A stretch of DNA of 64,000 nucleotides from the NCBI GenBank assembly GCA_034670405.1, contig JAXDDX010000039.1, positions 3,342,501 to 3,406,500 of the forward strand, read 5' to 3'. The notes under the pieces are model-generated. The model had not been told where the DNA came from. It ran no database searches and was given only the letters and a program-made list of their open reading frames with translations. Below, one piece after another: positions 47,301-56,446 of this stretch (position 1 is its first letter; each line of letters starts with the position of its first letter). Both the position numbers and the translations under genes were made by a program. The stretch comes from Hoplostethus atlanticus. Lineage: Eukaryota; Chordata; Actinopteri; Trachichthyiformes; Trachichthyidae.

Positions 47301-50300
47301 TCAAGCTGTTTCTCTCCGCACATCGTGTGTGATGTCCTTTGCTAATGGCAAACAAAGTTCTTCCCCAATGGTGTGGGGCTTACCCTGCCTTAGCAATCAG
47401 TAGGCTTGTGCGGTATGACGCTTCTTGTGCGTTTGAAACGGGAGATGCGCTATTCGTTATGGACTTGCAGGTCTTGCAGTTTCCTCTGAAAAACATCAAG
47501 TGGCTTATCCTTCAACAAGGCGTGCTTCGTTGTCAAGCGCCGCCTCAGACGTGCTGGCTTCATGCTGTCATTACTAAGCATCTCACAGCACACCACACAC
47601 CGGGGCCTCGGTTCTTCCTCCGTTCCACTGAACGTAAATCCCAAGTTAAGATAACTGGGATCATACCGTCTTCGAACCGTTTTTCGAATACCAGCCATTT
47701 TTGCAGTCTGTCTCTCACTCTCATCACTCGCTCTGTAAATATTTTGTGCGCTAACAGGAGTAGGGCTTAAGTTAGCATGTGTGGTTTACTATTAGACATA
47801 GAAACTTTTTATTTAAATAGTAAACTATTAAATATTCATATTATTTTTGATTATACAGATTAAAGTAAATAATAATTTTTATTGTTTTGGTTTTCAAAAA
47901 ATGTCAGTGTATACAACAAATTCCCAGCGTCGTTCTGCGTACCACTGGTGGTACGTGTGTGTGTGTGTGTGTGTGTGTCAGCGTACATTAACTGAGGGCT
48001 CACCGTCCTCCAATCACAAATTACACACTCAAAAATTCCCCTTTAAATAATCCTTAATTCAGTATCAAATAATCTATATTTCAATAATGATATCTTACCA
48101 AACTAATTCCAAAAGCCGCATCAGCCGTCAACTTCGCCGCTGCTTGTGTCCCAAAGTTGTAGATTTCAAGTCTGAGCTGACAACAGCAAATGAACAAGAG
48201 AAAGAGAATATCATCCAACAGGCTTTTAGAAAAGACTTTGGTTTGAAATACCCTCTGTTGTAAAATGTATTTAACCTGTTAATGTAATAAATAAACAATG
48301 GACACTAATGGCAGGACATAGTTGCTAACACTGCATACAATGGGATTAAAGCCTAATGACATATGCTGGAAGGGTAAACAGGACAGGACGTTCCTACACA
48401 CTATGTGGGATTGTCCTGTAGTTGCTCCTTTTTGGAAAGAAGTCTTTAAAAACTAGAGGAGTGGATTGGACTGCACATGTACAAACAGCATTTATCTGAA
48501 TGCTGCTGATTTACACACCACCAACCACTGGTTGGCAGCAGAGAGCGAGTGGCTCGTGGTACATCTGACATAAAATGCGCCAGAATGAGACAATATACTC
48601 GGTCGTTTTCAAGGAGCTGGTTTGGTAGGAAGGCTTAGCTAACTGTATGTAGTGACACCAATGATTTATTTTGCTTTCCCTGCACCCTTTTTCAAACGAC
48701 AGGTCTCAGACCCAGCATGGATTCAGACAGGTTTGAATGATTTAATCCACATGTCAGAAAAATCAAAAGCAAATGTTTGGGAAAGTAAACATAGCTGCTC
48801 AGCTTGATGAAGGCTACAGGACAGGGATCCGTGAGCATAATGAAGAGGTTGACAAAAACAGGCACATCCTGTCTAAAATAAACTGTGTCAAATTCTGTGG
48901 TGCCTTAGAGTCATTGAGAAATCTGCATCTCTCAAGGAGAGAAGGGCAAAATTTATGTACAAAAAGCTGAAGCCACAAGGTGGCAAAGTCATATGGCTTT
49001 GAGCCAGTTCACTCAGCGTTTTGATGGCACTGGGTATTTCAAATGTAATACCATATTAATTTATTTTTATCTTAAATGTTATTTTCTATTAGGTCTTACT
49101 GTGTTCATAATTTTCTGCCATTGTCTCAGGGTTTTGTGTTGTCAGATTTCTGTTGCACGTATCGAGGCACTTTTCGCTTACTTTAGTCTTTCACCATTAC
49201 ATATTGTAGTATAAAAAATAATTATTATAAAGAATTTGTACTAATTGAAGTACCTTAACCTACCTTAAGCACGTTTCATTACAACAAATGTTCATTCAGC
49301 CCAGCAAATACAAATAAAGGCCTTTTAATTTATTTAAATACACTGATGATACCTTAGTACATGTTTGTTTGATTTTTGGTATAGCCCCCCCTGGAGAAAA
49401 ATGCACCAGCCGCCACTGGGTTTACTTATAACAATATAGACGAGCAGATCAATACAACTGGGCTTTTTATGCTTGTATGAGTTTAGTTTGGTCTTATTTG
49501 TACTGCCTTGAATGTCTTAAGGGTAATTCCGGGATTTTTCAACCTGGCCTCTATATCCACAAAATCGCCTATCATACCGCAAAGTAGATCCCAAAAGTTT
49601 CGGAGTTGCTCTGCTCTGGTAGATCGGCTCAGTCGGCAGTCGCAAGGAGGCTCAATGGCTGCAACGTAATCTGAACGGGCATAGAGGCGCGGTCAAAGTA
49701 CGTCCACTAAAAGTGCTTGATTTTGCCACTGACAGACTCAGATTGTTATTCGTGTGTCTGACAAGTGTCTGACAACATTACTGAAAGGATCGCTACAGAA
49801 ATAGACCTTTTTTAACCAGAAAACTAAAGTCTAGCTCAAGGAGAAGTCCCGCTCTGAAATGGACGGTGGACAAAGGTAGTCTATAGCGAGAGGGTTCACT
49901 TGTTGCAGGAAGAGGACGGTAGAAAGATTTATGTTTACACCATCCTCTTCTTGCAACAAGTCAACCCTCTTGCTTTTATAGACCACCTTTGTCATATTTC
50001 CAACAACTCTGAACTCTGAACTCTCAACTCTGACAAAGGTGGAAGTTGAAAGTTGAAAAAAAACCAAAACAAAATAAAAACAATGGACAGTAACACAAGT
50101 CAACTAAATCTAAAGACATAAACTGCTAATGAAACTGAAGAAGACTCATTTAAAGACTTACGTTTCTTGTAATTGAAATCAATACGTGACATGTTGCAGC
50201 CGTCTGAATGCTCGGTAGAGCTGTATGAAGAGGTGATCCAACGGCTAATTCAGTGGGTTGTACTAGCACGCTATAACTCGTAACCTTACGGGCTGTTGCT

Positions 50301-51691
50301 TTAATACACTCCCTATTTGATCCTTTTGTTGTAGTTTCGCCGTGAAAACAATAGTAGGTGAAGTACCTCTCAGCGGTAACCTGTTAACATCAGAGACACA
50401 CACAGATTAAATAACAACAACAAAAATAACAACAACATAATAATAGCAACAATAATAATAATGCCTTTATATAAAGGCTTGATTCCAAAATGCCATGTGT
50501 CTATTTTCTAGAAGATTGCCGGGTCAAATGATCACTCAATTGTATAAGATAGTATTTTTTAATTAAAGGTCTTAAAATTGCGAATGTTATTGTAAAAGGT
50601 GTTTTTCTTTCATGTATTATTTGGCCCACATAGTATTTCTTTGTAGGTGAAACACCAACATCGTACAGACTTTGACAGTCCGTCATTCAGAATGGCTGCT
50701 ATCATCATCACCTGCAGGTCAGACAGCAAGGAGAATCCAGATCAGATCTGAGATCAGATCTGGATTCGTCCGACTGGCTGATGAAGGCCATCTGAGATCT
50801 GAGACCGCTGTTTCACATCTGATCATATCATAGTCAATAAGTCTGGTCCGTTTTGTTGATTTCTAAGTGAATGAACTGGCGCCACCTTGTGTCAAGAACA
50901 CATTACTGCTTGGTTACTGCAGACAGTCCTGCTACACATCTTATGGAGGAAGCTTGTAAGAAAAAATGAAATCAATATTTCATGTCAAATGATGAATGTG
51001 TTTGGTAAGCAGCCAGTAATAAGCAGGATAATGTACAGTGAGCTTCTGCTTTGTGTCGAGGTCTTGAACCACCCTGATAATCAGTACCAAAGGTTGATCA
51101 AAAGGTGAGTAATGCCAGTGGGTGGAACGTGAACCTATTTTCAAACATGAGAGTTCATCTTACTCACATAGAGCGTTTCATATTTCTTTCCATAAAAGGT
51201 GATGGGACACCCGCTGATGTTCACCTGACTATTTCCAGAAAGTGCCTCCACCTGCACAGCAGCACCTGTACCAAGGCAGGGAAAGACAAGACCGGTCTGA
51301 AGAGAGTCTGGCAGCTGGTTGGACAACAGGAAAGGTTGCAACTACAATTCTGACTTGATGAAGGAAGGACAGAGGAAGGAGAAGGGTTTCATTCCAGTTA
51401 ATCCAGACCAACTATCCCATGACAGAGGATTGGAGTCTCAGCCCTCCATGGTGCATGGTTGCCCGTCTATGAGGTTCTGTAAGTCTATCAGTCTTGTATT
51501 GTGTGAACACCAATTAACCAGCTTCTGATACTGCTGCTTCAGCTACTACTGCATGTACTTCTACTGCAAGTACTACAGAGAGATTCAGTCGGTCCCAAAC
51601 AGGATTTGATGATAGGTCATTTGGAGCGTGGCGAGGCGTGCTTACCTGCCAGCAGGCAGAGGACAGTCTGGTAGAGCGTAATGGGGAGCAT
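28598..51691 (-). CDS. secreted VWD-C8-ZP domain protein, tectorin/uromodulin-like (17 exons)
   Basis: Exons in reading order: 51691-51646, 51265-51168, 50380-50162, 48176-48099, 45512-45386, 45070-44950, 44084-43841, 42786-42630, 38033-37931, 37529-37467, 36056-35854, 34242-34114, 32113-31926, 31597-31443, 30958-30713, 29247-29085, 28690-28598. Every junction is AG/GT with matching phase, and the total is 2433 bases, 810 residues plus TAG. Layout: signal peptide 1-15; unassigned N-terminal region ~17-190; Cys-rich/EGF-like ~190-233; VWD ~236-395 (CTVTGP to GLCGN); C8-like ~400-486; EGF/TIL-like ~487-525; ZP ~532-785; RSGRRRR near 785. Likely an extracellular polymerising matrix or mucosal glycoprotein. 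No gene symbol is assigned; fish relatives are often labelled alpha-tectorin-like or zonadhesin-like. Confidence 0.88.
29085..32113 (-). CDS. VWD/ZP gene exons 13-16: zona pellucida domain
   Basis: Exons 32113-31926 and 31597-31443 form the ZP-N half (CEQNSASLSV, CRGQMDSLTH, YNSTNTCGMVVM, then LIYKNAILM and FSCSYAQPE). Exons 30958-30713 and 29247-29085 form the ZP-C half (ESCWATNQPSAN, RYDLVVQGCAN, FQFSGETGNVYLHC, KLCVKKGNTC). The spacing matches the bipartite ZP polymerisation module. Several N-glycosylation sequons are present. Confidence 0.9.
29485..30688. mobile_element. long-TIR DNA element beside exon 15 of the VWD/ZP gene
   Basis: Inverted arms of about 270 bases (29485-29755 and 30430-30688) start CATAGACATATATAC and share, for example, gcggtttttctggatgaaaa and its complement. 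The exact 8-bp repeat gggtacaa flanks both ends (29477-29484 and 30689-30696). The interior carries a LINE-type tail near 29945-29975 and no transposase. CA...TG ends with an 8-bp duplication fit hAT or P-type elements. Its right edge lies 16 bases from the exon 15 donor. Confidence 0.85.
31003..31023 (+). repeat. (GTAA)n microsatellite
   Basis: Short perfect GTAA/TAAG array in intron 14 of the VWD/ZP gene. Confidence 0.85.
32679..32889. mobile_element. Tc1/mariner-type MITE
   Basis: Ends cagctctggaaaaa and ttttcccagagctg are inverted, and TA lies at both outer borders (32677-32678 and 32890-32891), the mariner target duplication. About 210 bases, non-coding. Confidence 0.75.
33430..33690 (+). 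repeat. inverted repeat enclosing a candidate exon
   Basis: Bases 33430-33494 and 33634-33690 are inverted complements (cacttgtctactttcaccgc / gcggtgaaagtagacaagtg). Within it the plus strand at 33576-33681 reads MADRRLKFLFGSFLPSN to KWIEDICLG and ends at a GTAAGT donor, like the first exon of a hAT-type transposase gene. No downstream exon is seen. Confidence 0.4.
34114..36056 (-). CDS. VWD/ZP gene exons 11-12: C8-like and EGF/TIL-like modules
   Basis: Exon 36056-35854 encodes a C8-type module (CNLLRQEPFTTCN, HIDPGPYIDACKNTLC, FQCQFLEAYARTC). Exon 34242-34114 encodes FCQDMFCNEHEFCGQM and NTCLCRSII, a short EGF/TIL-like spacer. The acceptor at 34242 is preferred over 34228 because only it gives the required phase. 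The spacer leads into the ZP domain. Confidence 0.85.
34672..34805 (-). pseudogene. LINE ORF2 fragment
   Basis: The minus frame AGEMRFLCRVAGLTLPDRVR followed by EDLGVEPL matches the post-RT segment often seen in fish LINEs (remembered pattern 'M.FLRRVAGL...DRVRSS...LGVEPL'). About 45 residues, no flanking RT core. Confidence 0.5.
36166..36510. repeat. 32/33-bp GC-rich minisatellite
   Basis: About ten units of ggaccaagcaccggacctgg plus ggcagcagggccccc, alternating agcaccgg and agcaacgg types, giving a dimer period of about 65. The array lies in intron 10 of the VWD/ZP gene and runs into a LINE fragment at its right end. Confidence 0.92.
36505..36670 (+). mobile_element. LINE 3' end with (TTA)n tail
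   Basis: After the minisatellite the frame ggccttcgcagctgccgtcc / ctctggtacgccctccccag corresponds to the 'AFAAAVPSLW..LPS' end of L2-type ORF2, then TAA and a (TTA)n tail at 36638-36669. Confidence 0.65.
37467..44084 (-). CDS. VWD/ZP gene exons 7-10: von Willebrand type D domain
   Basis: Exons 44084-43841, 42786-42630, 38033-37931 and 37529-37467. The domain opens CTVTGPTIIDFFG and DRCAYQLVE, continues VTKTGSIYLEQGG, then VNGQFLPL, FDGYTLQVDMTGYN and SGLCGNLSQ, and ends with the CDTLYQ start of the C8 module. The GLCGN motif and order are as in VWF, mucins and tectorin. Exon 7 starts at the acceptor at 44084 (after tctatcag) rather than the nearer one at 44073, because only the former keeps the frame. 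The 4.6-kb intron between exons 8 and 9 holds two minisatellites. Confidence 0.88.
37597..37618 (+). repeat. (CA)n microsatellite
   Basis: Short CA tract in intron 9 of the VWD/ZP gene. Confidence 0.9.
38250..38668. repeat. 41-bp minisatellite
   Basis: About ten copies of a 41-bp unit, tggtcagctcccagtagcca followed by ccagtagtagaccggttgtac, differing at agtagt/agtaat/agtaga. Each unit contains the inverted pair accagta...tactggt around an accggt palindrome, so each could form a small hairpin. Located in intron 8 of the VWD/ZP gene. Confidence 0.95.
38790..39547 (+). pseudogene. L2-type LINE ORF2 remnant, internally deleted
   Basis: Bases 38800-38900 encode a degraded linker region (LKQACRKLERKWRLTK pattern in shifting frames). 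Bases 39185-39547 encode the ORF2 C-terminus: LLLTYKSLHGRTPSYLSDLI, then TLRSQDAGYLSIP, then NRAFSYRAPYLWNTLTAF. The RT core between them is missing. The coding sequence runs straight into the 39548-41745 minisatellite. Confidence 0.75.
39548..41745. repeat. 2.2-kb minisatellite, 32/36/42-bp units with splice-site-like core
   Basis: More than fifty units share the core tctcctatctgtttccag followed by gctgtcaag or gctgacagg and gtgtgtgcgggtgtg. Unit lengths are mainly 42 and 36, with occasional 32. Because most lengths are multiples of three and units lack stops, several frames stay open for 500-700 codons on both strands; these are repeat artefacts. The array lies in intron 8 of the VWD/ZP gene and begins within an L2-type LINE end. 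Confidence 0.95.
43007..43140 (+). mobile_element. tRNA-derived SINE (second type)
   Basis: The head ggcgtcctggtggatcagtg / gtctaagg with a B-box gggttcggatcc is tRNA-like, followed by gagaccaatgtcatcctcct and a ctgtctctaccgcaaaa tail. This SINE type differs from the one at 7848. Confidence 0.7.
44300..44343 (+). repeat. (TTGA)n microsatellite
   Basis: About ten perfect TTGA/GATT units in intron 6 of the VWD/ZP gene. Confidence 0.95.
44950..51265 (-). CDS. VWD/ZP gene exons 2-6: N-terminal region of unassigned fold
   Basis: Five exons (51265-51168, 50380-50162, 48176-48099, 45512-45386, 45070-44950) encode about 210 residues. Visible features are ISGCPITFYGKKYETLY, a pair of Cys around YYCFHGETT and NRECIKATA, AATCHVLISITRN, LRLEIYNFGTQ, and a Cys-rich end (ETCSSETC, DWCNGNGT) leading into an EGF-like turn. 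I do not recognise a named domain for the first ~170 residues. The pattern recalls the N-terminal segment of fish secreted VWD proteins. Confidence 0.8.
46305..47698 (-). pseudogene. ZBED/Buster-type hAT transposase, broken
   Basis: On the minus strand: MAGIRKTVRRRYDPSYLNLG, a BED-like finger (CVVCCEMLSNDSMKPARLRR), then VHSLNASKQSLFFHCNLNES and TGVCSDGARAMTGRHSG of the catalytic region, and a C-terminal FPTLENHML to NPFTVN segment. At least three frame changes (near 47400, 46800, 46580) break it. It lies in intron 4 of the VWD/ZP gene in the sense direction. Hat-Buster-like ends may be near 45989 (cagtagttctccagcttctt) and 47960. Confidence 0.75.
47952..47980 (+). repeat. (GT)n microsatellite
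   Basis: A GT tract lies beside the right end of the Buster-type element. Confidence 0.9.
48468..49418 (-). mobile_element. hAT element copy, truncated at one end
   Basis: Inverted copy of the element at 52148-53376, ending ccagccgccactg at 49418. The left end is lost. The plus strand 48773-48970 shows a transposase remnant (FGKVNIAAQLDEGYRTGIRE). It sits in intron 3 of the VWD/ZP gene. Confidence 0.8.
49872..49990. repeat. intronic hairpin
   Basis: Arms of about 50 bases (49872-49921 and 49941-49990) are inverted complements with few mismatches, for example gttgcaggaagaggacgg against ccatcctcttcttgcaac. The loop is about 20 bases. It may be a MITE derivative; the left flank 49515-49700 looks like a repeat end but is not identified. 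Confidence 0.6.
51646..51691 (-). CDS. VWD/ZP gene exon 1: start codon and signal peptide
   Basis: The exon encodes MLPITLYQTVLCLLA and ends in phase 1 at a GTAAG donor. It is a short hydrophobic secretion signal with Ala/Gly at the expected cleavage region. This start was chosen because it is the only Met in frame with the next exon and is directly followed by a good donor. Confidence 0.85.
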
Positions 51692-52139
51692 GTTGCAGCC
51701 AGCCAGTCAACTGATAGAGAGCTGGAAGAGAGATGGTAGTCACATCCATTAGTAGACATCAATTCACAGGACAAATTCAAATTTGTTTTAGAACCTTTTC
51801 TGCAATAGAAAAAGCTTCAGTATATATACTGTTAGAGCCATAAGGTACATTAGGTTTATTTTGTATATTGTGCCTCATTTGAATAATTTGTAGTTATAAA
51901 TAATTTATTTTTTGTGTTAATATTATATTTGGCATTATTGCTTTTGGAATGCTTAAAGTTTGATTTGTGGTGTACAATCATTTATGTATTAGCGATCGAT
52001 GTAAGAGGCTGATCTGGGCTCCATTAGTTTTGCCTGCTATGTTAAGTTAGGGACAGAGCCACACGCATAGATACGGAGGAAAGTTAGTCGATGGAGCAGG
52101 CAGGAGGTGGAGCAACAGTTTTTTGACCGTAGGCGTAGC
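51692..52139. other. upstream region of the VWD/ZP gene
   Basis: Promoter-proximal sequence of the minus-strand gene, AT-rich, containing the TATA-like palindrome at 51812-51826. No other gene is visible up to the hAT element at 52148. Confidence 0.4.
51812..51826 (-). promoter_or_regulatory. possible TATA box of the VWD/ZP gene
   Basis: The palindromic agtatatatact lies about 125 bases upstream of the start codon. A pyrimidine-rich ctctcttccag sequence lies between it and the ATG and could also be a 5' UTR acceptor, so the promoter position is uncertain. Confidence 0.25.
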
Positions 52140-52147
52140 CGTACACG

Positions 52148-53376
52148 CAGTGGCGGCTGGTGCATTTTTCTCCAGGGGGGGCTATACCAAAAATCAAACA
52201 AACATGTACTAAGGTATCATCAGTGTATTTAAATAAATGAAAAGGCCTTTATTTGTATTTGCTGAGCTGAATGAACATTTGTTGTAATGAAACGTGCTTA
52301 AGGTAAGTTAAGGTACTTCAATTAGTGCAAATTCTTTATAATAATTATCTTTTATACTACAATATGTAATGGTGAAAGACTAAAGTAACCGAAAAGTGCC
52401 TCGATAAGTGCAACAGAAATCTGACAACACAAAACCCTGAGACAATGGCAGAAAATTATGAACACAGTAAGACCTAATAGAAAATAACATTTAAGAAAAA
52501 AATAAATTAATATGGTATTACATTTGAAATACCCAGTGCCATCAAAACGCTGAGTGAACTGGCTCAAAGCTATATGACTTTGCCACCTTGTGGCTTCAAC
52601 TTTTTGTACATACATTTTGCCCTTCTCTCCTTGAGAGATGCACATTTCTCAATGACTCTATGGCACCACAGAACACAGTTTATTATTTTATTTATTTTTA
52701 TGCTTACAGATCCCTATCCTGTAGCCTTCATCAAGCTGAGCAGCTATGTTTACTTTCCCAAACATTTGCTTTTGATTTTTCTGATATGTGGTTTAAATCA
52801 TTCAAACCTGTCTGAATCCATACTGGGTCTGAGACCTGTCGTTTGAAAAAGGATGCAGGGAAAGCAAAATAAAGCATTGGTGTCACTACATACAGTTAGC
52901 CAAGCCTTCCTACTAAACCAGCTCCTTGAAAACCACCGAGTATATTGTCTCATTCTGGCGCATTTTATGTCAGATGTACCACGAGCCAGTGGCTCGGTGG
53001 TGTGTAAATCAGCAGCATTCAGATAAATGCTGTTTGTACATGCGCAGTTCATTGGTGCCCCACCAAGCTCCTATCTCTTGTATTGAGAGGAGCGAACTGC
53101 GCATGTACAACTTATAACGAGAGTCAATGGGCAAAGATTTTTGCGCCCCAGGCCGGAAATACGTGACCTAGCAGTAACTTTAGACAACGTAGAACAATTT
53201 TAATCTACATTTTATTGCAGATTATACATTCTACTCACTAACTATATAATATTTACGTCGCTCATTTAAAAAAAAAAAAAAAAGAAAGTAATTTTTAAAG
53301 TCTTATTCAATGAAGTCTAGGATGTGGGGAGTGGTGGGGCGGCGCCCTAGCGCCCTCTATTGGCCAGCCGCCACTG
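52148..53376 (-). mobile_element. hAT element with perfect 8-bp duplication
   Basis: Ends CAGTGGCGGCTGG and CCAGCCGCCACTG are perfect 13-base inverted repeats. The 8-bp cgtacacg flanks both sides (52140-52147 and 53377-53384). On the minus strand 53052-52798 there is a TTF-type zinc-finger transposase remnant (RQYTRWFSRSWFSRKAWLTV, LFCFPCILF), as in ZMYM-like hAT transposases. The rest of the transposase is missing. Confidence 0.9.
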
Positions 53377-53452
53377 CGTACACGTAGTCGTAGTCGTAGC
53401 CAATTTGTTTGTTTTTGGGCACCATATAACCGAGAGTTAGGTTAAGACCCCA

Positions 53453-54341
53453 GGGGGCTGTTCCAGAAAGCGGGTTCAGCAAACTCTGAGTCTAACCCTG
53501 CACTCTGAGTTGATTCATTCCGAGATGGCAAAGTCTGAGTTTTCGGTTCCAGAACGGCTGATTTGAGTTAGTTCAATCAACTTTGAGTATGTTCACCTTG
53601 AGTTAAGCGCGTGCGCGACGACAATAAAAAGCCATCATCAATGGAGGTCCGATACTACGATTCACCATGGCAACCAGCAAGCAGAAGGGTCGTAAAGGAG
53701 AGGGAATTGGCGTGGGAGAGAATCGCTGCCCGAGTCAATGCGTACGTTTGAATGCAGTAGTGTATTCATTTAACATTTAACCACACTTTCTTATAATATT
53801 ACCTACATGTGAGAAAGTGGTGGAATAGTATTAGGTGCAATCCCACGGGCGCAAAGCGCTCTTGGCAGCAGCTGAAAATGAAATATAAAAACATTACAAT
53901 AGAGTCATTTAGCAGACGCTTTTATCCAAAGCGACTTACAAAGGTGATGGTAGCTTAATCCGTGAAGTGTAAACGGCATATTAGATCTCGGACAGCTCTT
54001 CCATCCTGGACATAGAACATCTAATCGGGTCTCAAAATCCTCTCCCGACATAAGGCTATGCCAATTACTTCCGCTTGAATATCGATCGGGTTACCGAGGA
54101 AAGGACACGCCATGTCCGACAGCTGCTTCAGGTTCAGCAGAGGGAGGAGACAGGGAAAAAGTCAGGGTTTGTTCAAGAAAACCTGCCAGCGAGCAGGTTA
54201 GGTTCACAGAGTCAGTTACCATGGTAACTGAATCAGAGTTTGAGTTACCTCTCTTTCTGGAACGGAAAACCCAGAGTTTCCCTCATCTCAGGGTTAACAA
54301 ACTCAGAGTTTTCACTAAACCCGCTTTCTGGAACAGGCCCC
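53453..54341 (+). mobile_element. PIF/Harbinger-type element
   Basis: Ends ggctgttccagaaagcgggt and acccgctttctggaacaggc are inverted. Near 53690-53750 the plus strand encodes a Myb/SANT-like remnant (RELAWERIAARVNAY) followed by a possible splice. A reversed SINE tail (gcttttatccaaagcgactt) is at 53920-53940. No DDE transposase remains. Confidence 0.8.
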
Positions 54342-54649
54342 AGGTGGAGGCATTTTATTTTGTGGAATAAAGCATCCTTTGTTGATTTTACACCGGCCTC
54401 GTTTATACCCTGGGAATATTGGGACACAGAAGGTTTACGGCCACACTACCTCGAGCAACAAGCCGCGAGTCAGAAACATTACTCCTGCAAGTGTGGCAAG
54501 GAAGGTTTTTTTGTTTAGTTAGCCACTACATATATATATATATATATAAAGGGTTACACTTCAAAATGCTATATGCTTATTCAGAGAAAATCAGTTCCCT
54601 CATGGCTCAGTCTCAGACAGAAACAATACAGCTGATCCCATCCTCAATA

Positions 54650-54935
54650 TGTTATATATATTCCATACAGGTGTACAGCATGATACAATTAAGCAATTAA
54701 CATCCCATCATGCTCTGGGGCATGTGTCAAAATGCTGAGAGGCCCAGTTGACCTCGAGTTTGGATCAAGATGGCAAGAGGAAAAGATCTCAATGACTTTG
54801 AAAGAGGTTCATTATTGGGGCGGATGGCAGGAGCTTCAGTCACAAAGACTCAACTGACTTTAATAGGAACAGGGACTAAAGGGACATCTGCTTTTAGACT
54901 TATGGGAAGACATCAGGAAACGGGGTCGGATATCG
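54650..54935 (+). pseudogene. Tc1-like transposase 5' fragment
   Basis: From 54770 the frame reads MARGKDLNDFERGSLLG then AGASVTKTAQLT, the start of the helix-turn-helix region of a fish Tc1-type transposase, after a typical leader (ctctggggcatgtgtcaaaa). Homology stops after about 45 residues; the DDE domain is absent. Confidence 0.75.
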
Positions 54936-54944
54936 TGTGATATA

Positions 54945-55195
54945 GAATCAGAAATCAGAAACAGATTTATTGCCAAATATGTTTTCACATACGAGGAATT
55001 TGTCTTGGTGATTGATGCATAGCAATAAACAATAAACAAGAATAGGGGGGGCGGGGGGGGGGTTGGAGTCCATGTTAGCGGGGGACCCGGGCCTTGTTGA
55101 TTAGGCCGGTAGCAGAAGGAAAGAAGCTGTTCTTATGGCGTGAGGTTTTGTTCTTGATGGACCGCAGCCTCCTACCAGAGGCTATAAAATTATGA
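54945..55195 (+). mobile_element. LINE-type 3' fragment
   Basis: The sequence agaaacagatttattgccaa with ttttcacatacgaggaattt, and the downstream gatggaccgcagcctcctac, look like a widely dispersed fish LINE end. A G-rich run is at 55046-55062. Identification is from memory only. Confidence 0.4.
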
Positions 55196-55202
55196 ATAAA
55201 AT

Positions 55203-56117
55203 GGCTGTATCGGGGATACAGTCACGGCAAACCCATTTAACCAACAGCGAGACCTCAAGTGCCGTATTGCTTTTAGAAAACGGTTACAACTTATAGAAAT
55301 AATTATTTGATGACACAGTATTATTTTATTTTCTAAATTATTTTTTTCTAACAAATTCATTGAAATAAGAAAGTATCTTTTGAATATATGTCAAAATGTT
55401 TCCACGGTTGCTAGGAGACGCATTCACTGTTACTGTATGGGATTTACTGTCACTGTAAAACACGCTTTCAGCCAATCTATTTCCAGGATGGAAACAACCG
55501 ATTTCATAAAAATATAATAAAAACAAGATCTAGCCCAGACAGCTCAGTCAGAAGAACATGAGACTCTCTGTCTTAGGGTTGTGGGTTCGATCCCCACATA
55601 GGGTCCAGTACTGTATTATGACTGTAATGTAGTAAGATGAAACCTTACGTATAGTCTTTACTACATCATTTATGGCGATAGATAGTACATTGACAGTCTT
55701 GAGGTTTCATATATGGCATGGTTTCATTTATAATATTTTTAGCACAGCTTTTCAGTTCTTTAATATTGTTGGAACACATGATATTTAATAAGGTCTATAC
55801 AATTTTTTATTCAACAATTACTTACGCATTCAATCTAGCAGCAATTTGTTGCCAATCTTTCTCTCTCTCCCTTTATTTATGGAAATCGTATTTCCCTTTT
55901 CATTGTAATATGGCTGAATTCTCCATAGACCTCCACTAAAAGTCGCTGTTCAGTGGCCGTGAACAATGCGGCTCTGTCTTTACCGTCATTTTTCCACATG
56001 ATGAATCGATCAGATCCATGATCGACCTCTCGGGCTGCTTAAATAAACTGTGTATAACTGTGCACGCGCAATTATCTGGATTGCTTGAGCCTGGCTTGGA
56101 TTAGCCAGATCACGGTG
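55203..56117. mobile_element. second copy of the SINE/Harbinger block
   Basis: Homologous to 24560-25640, including the SINE head (55535-55605, gtgggttcgatccccacata) and the reversed Myb-like remnant at 55800-55990 (KDWQQIAARLNA on the minus strand). It ends abruptly at the 56117 tandem repeat. Confidence 0.65.
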
Positions 56118-56310
56118 ATTTAGTATGGGGTGTGATTTAGTATAGGGCGTGATTTAGTATGGGGTATGATTTAGTATGGGGTGTGATTTAGTATGGGGCG
56201 TGATTTAGTATGGGGTATGATTTAGTATGGGGTGTGATTTAGTATGGGGTGTGATTTAGTATGGGGCGTGATTTAGTATGGGGTGTGATTTAATATAGGG
56301 TGTGATTTAT
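56117..56310. repeat. 17-bp tandem repeat
   Basis: About eleven units of gatttagtatggggtgt with variants at gcgt, atag and gtat. Confidence 0.93.
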
Positions 56311-56446
56311 TCAGTGACTTCACTGAATCTTCTTCCTCCATGATAGCTAGCTAATTTACAATCTCCATCGGTTTCAAGACTCTTTCAACCAGGGGTGATT
56401 TTAGGACATGAGGTTTGGGGGGGCTGAGCCCCCTCAGAGTATGCAG

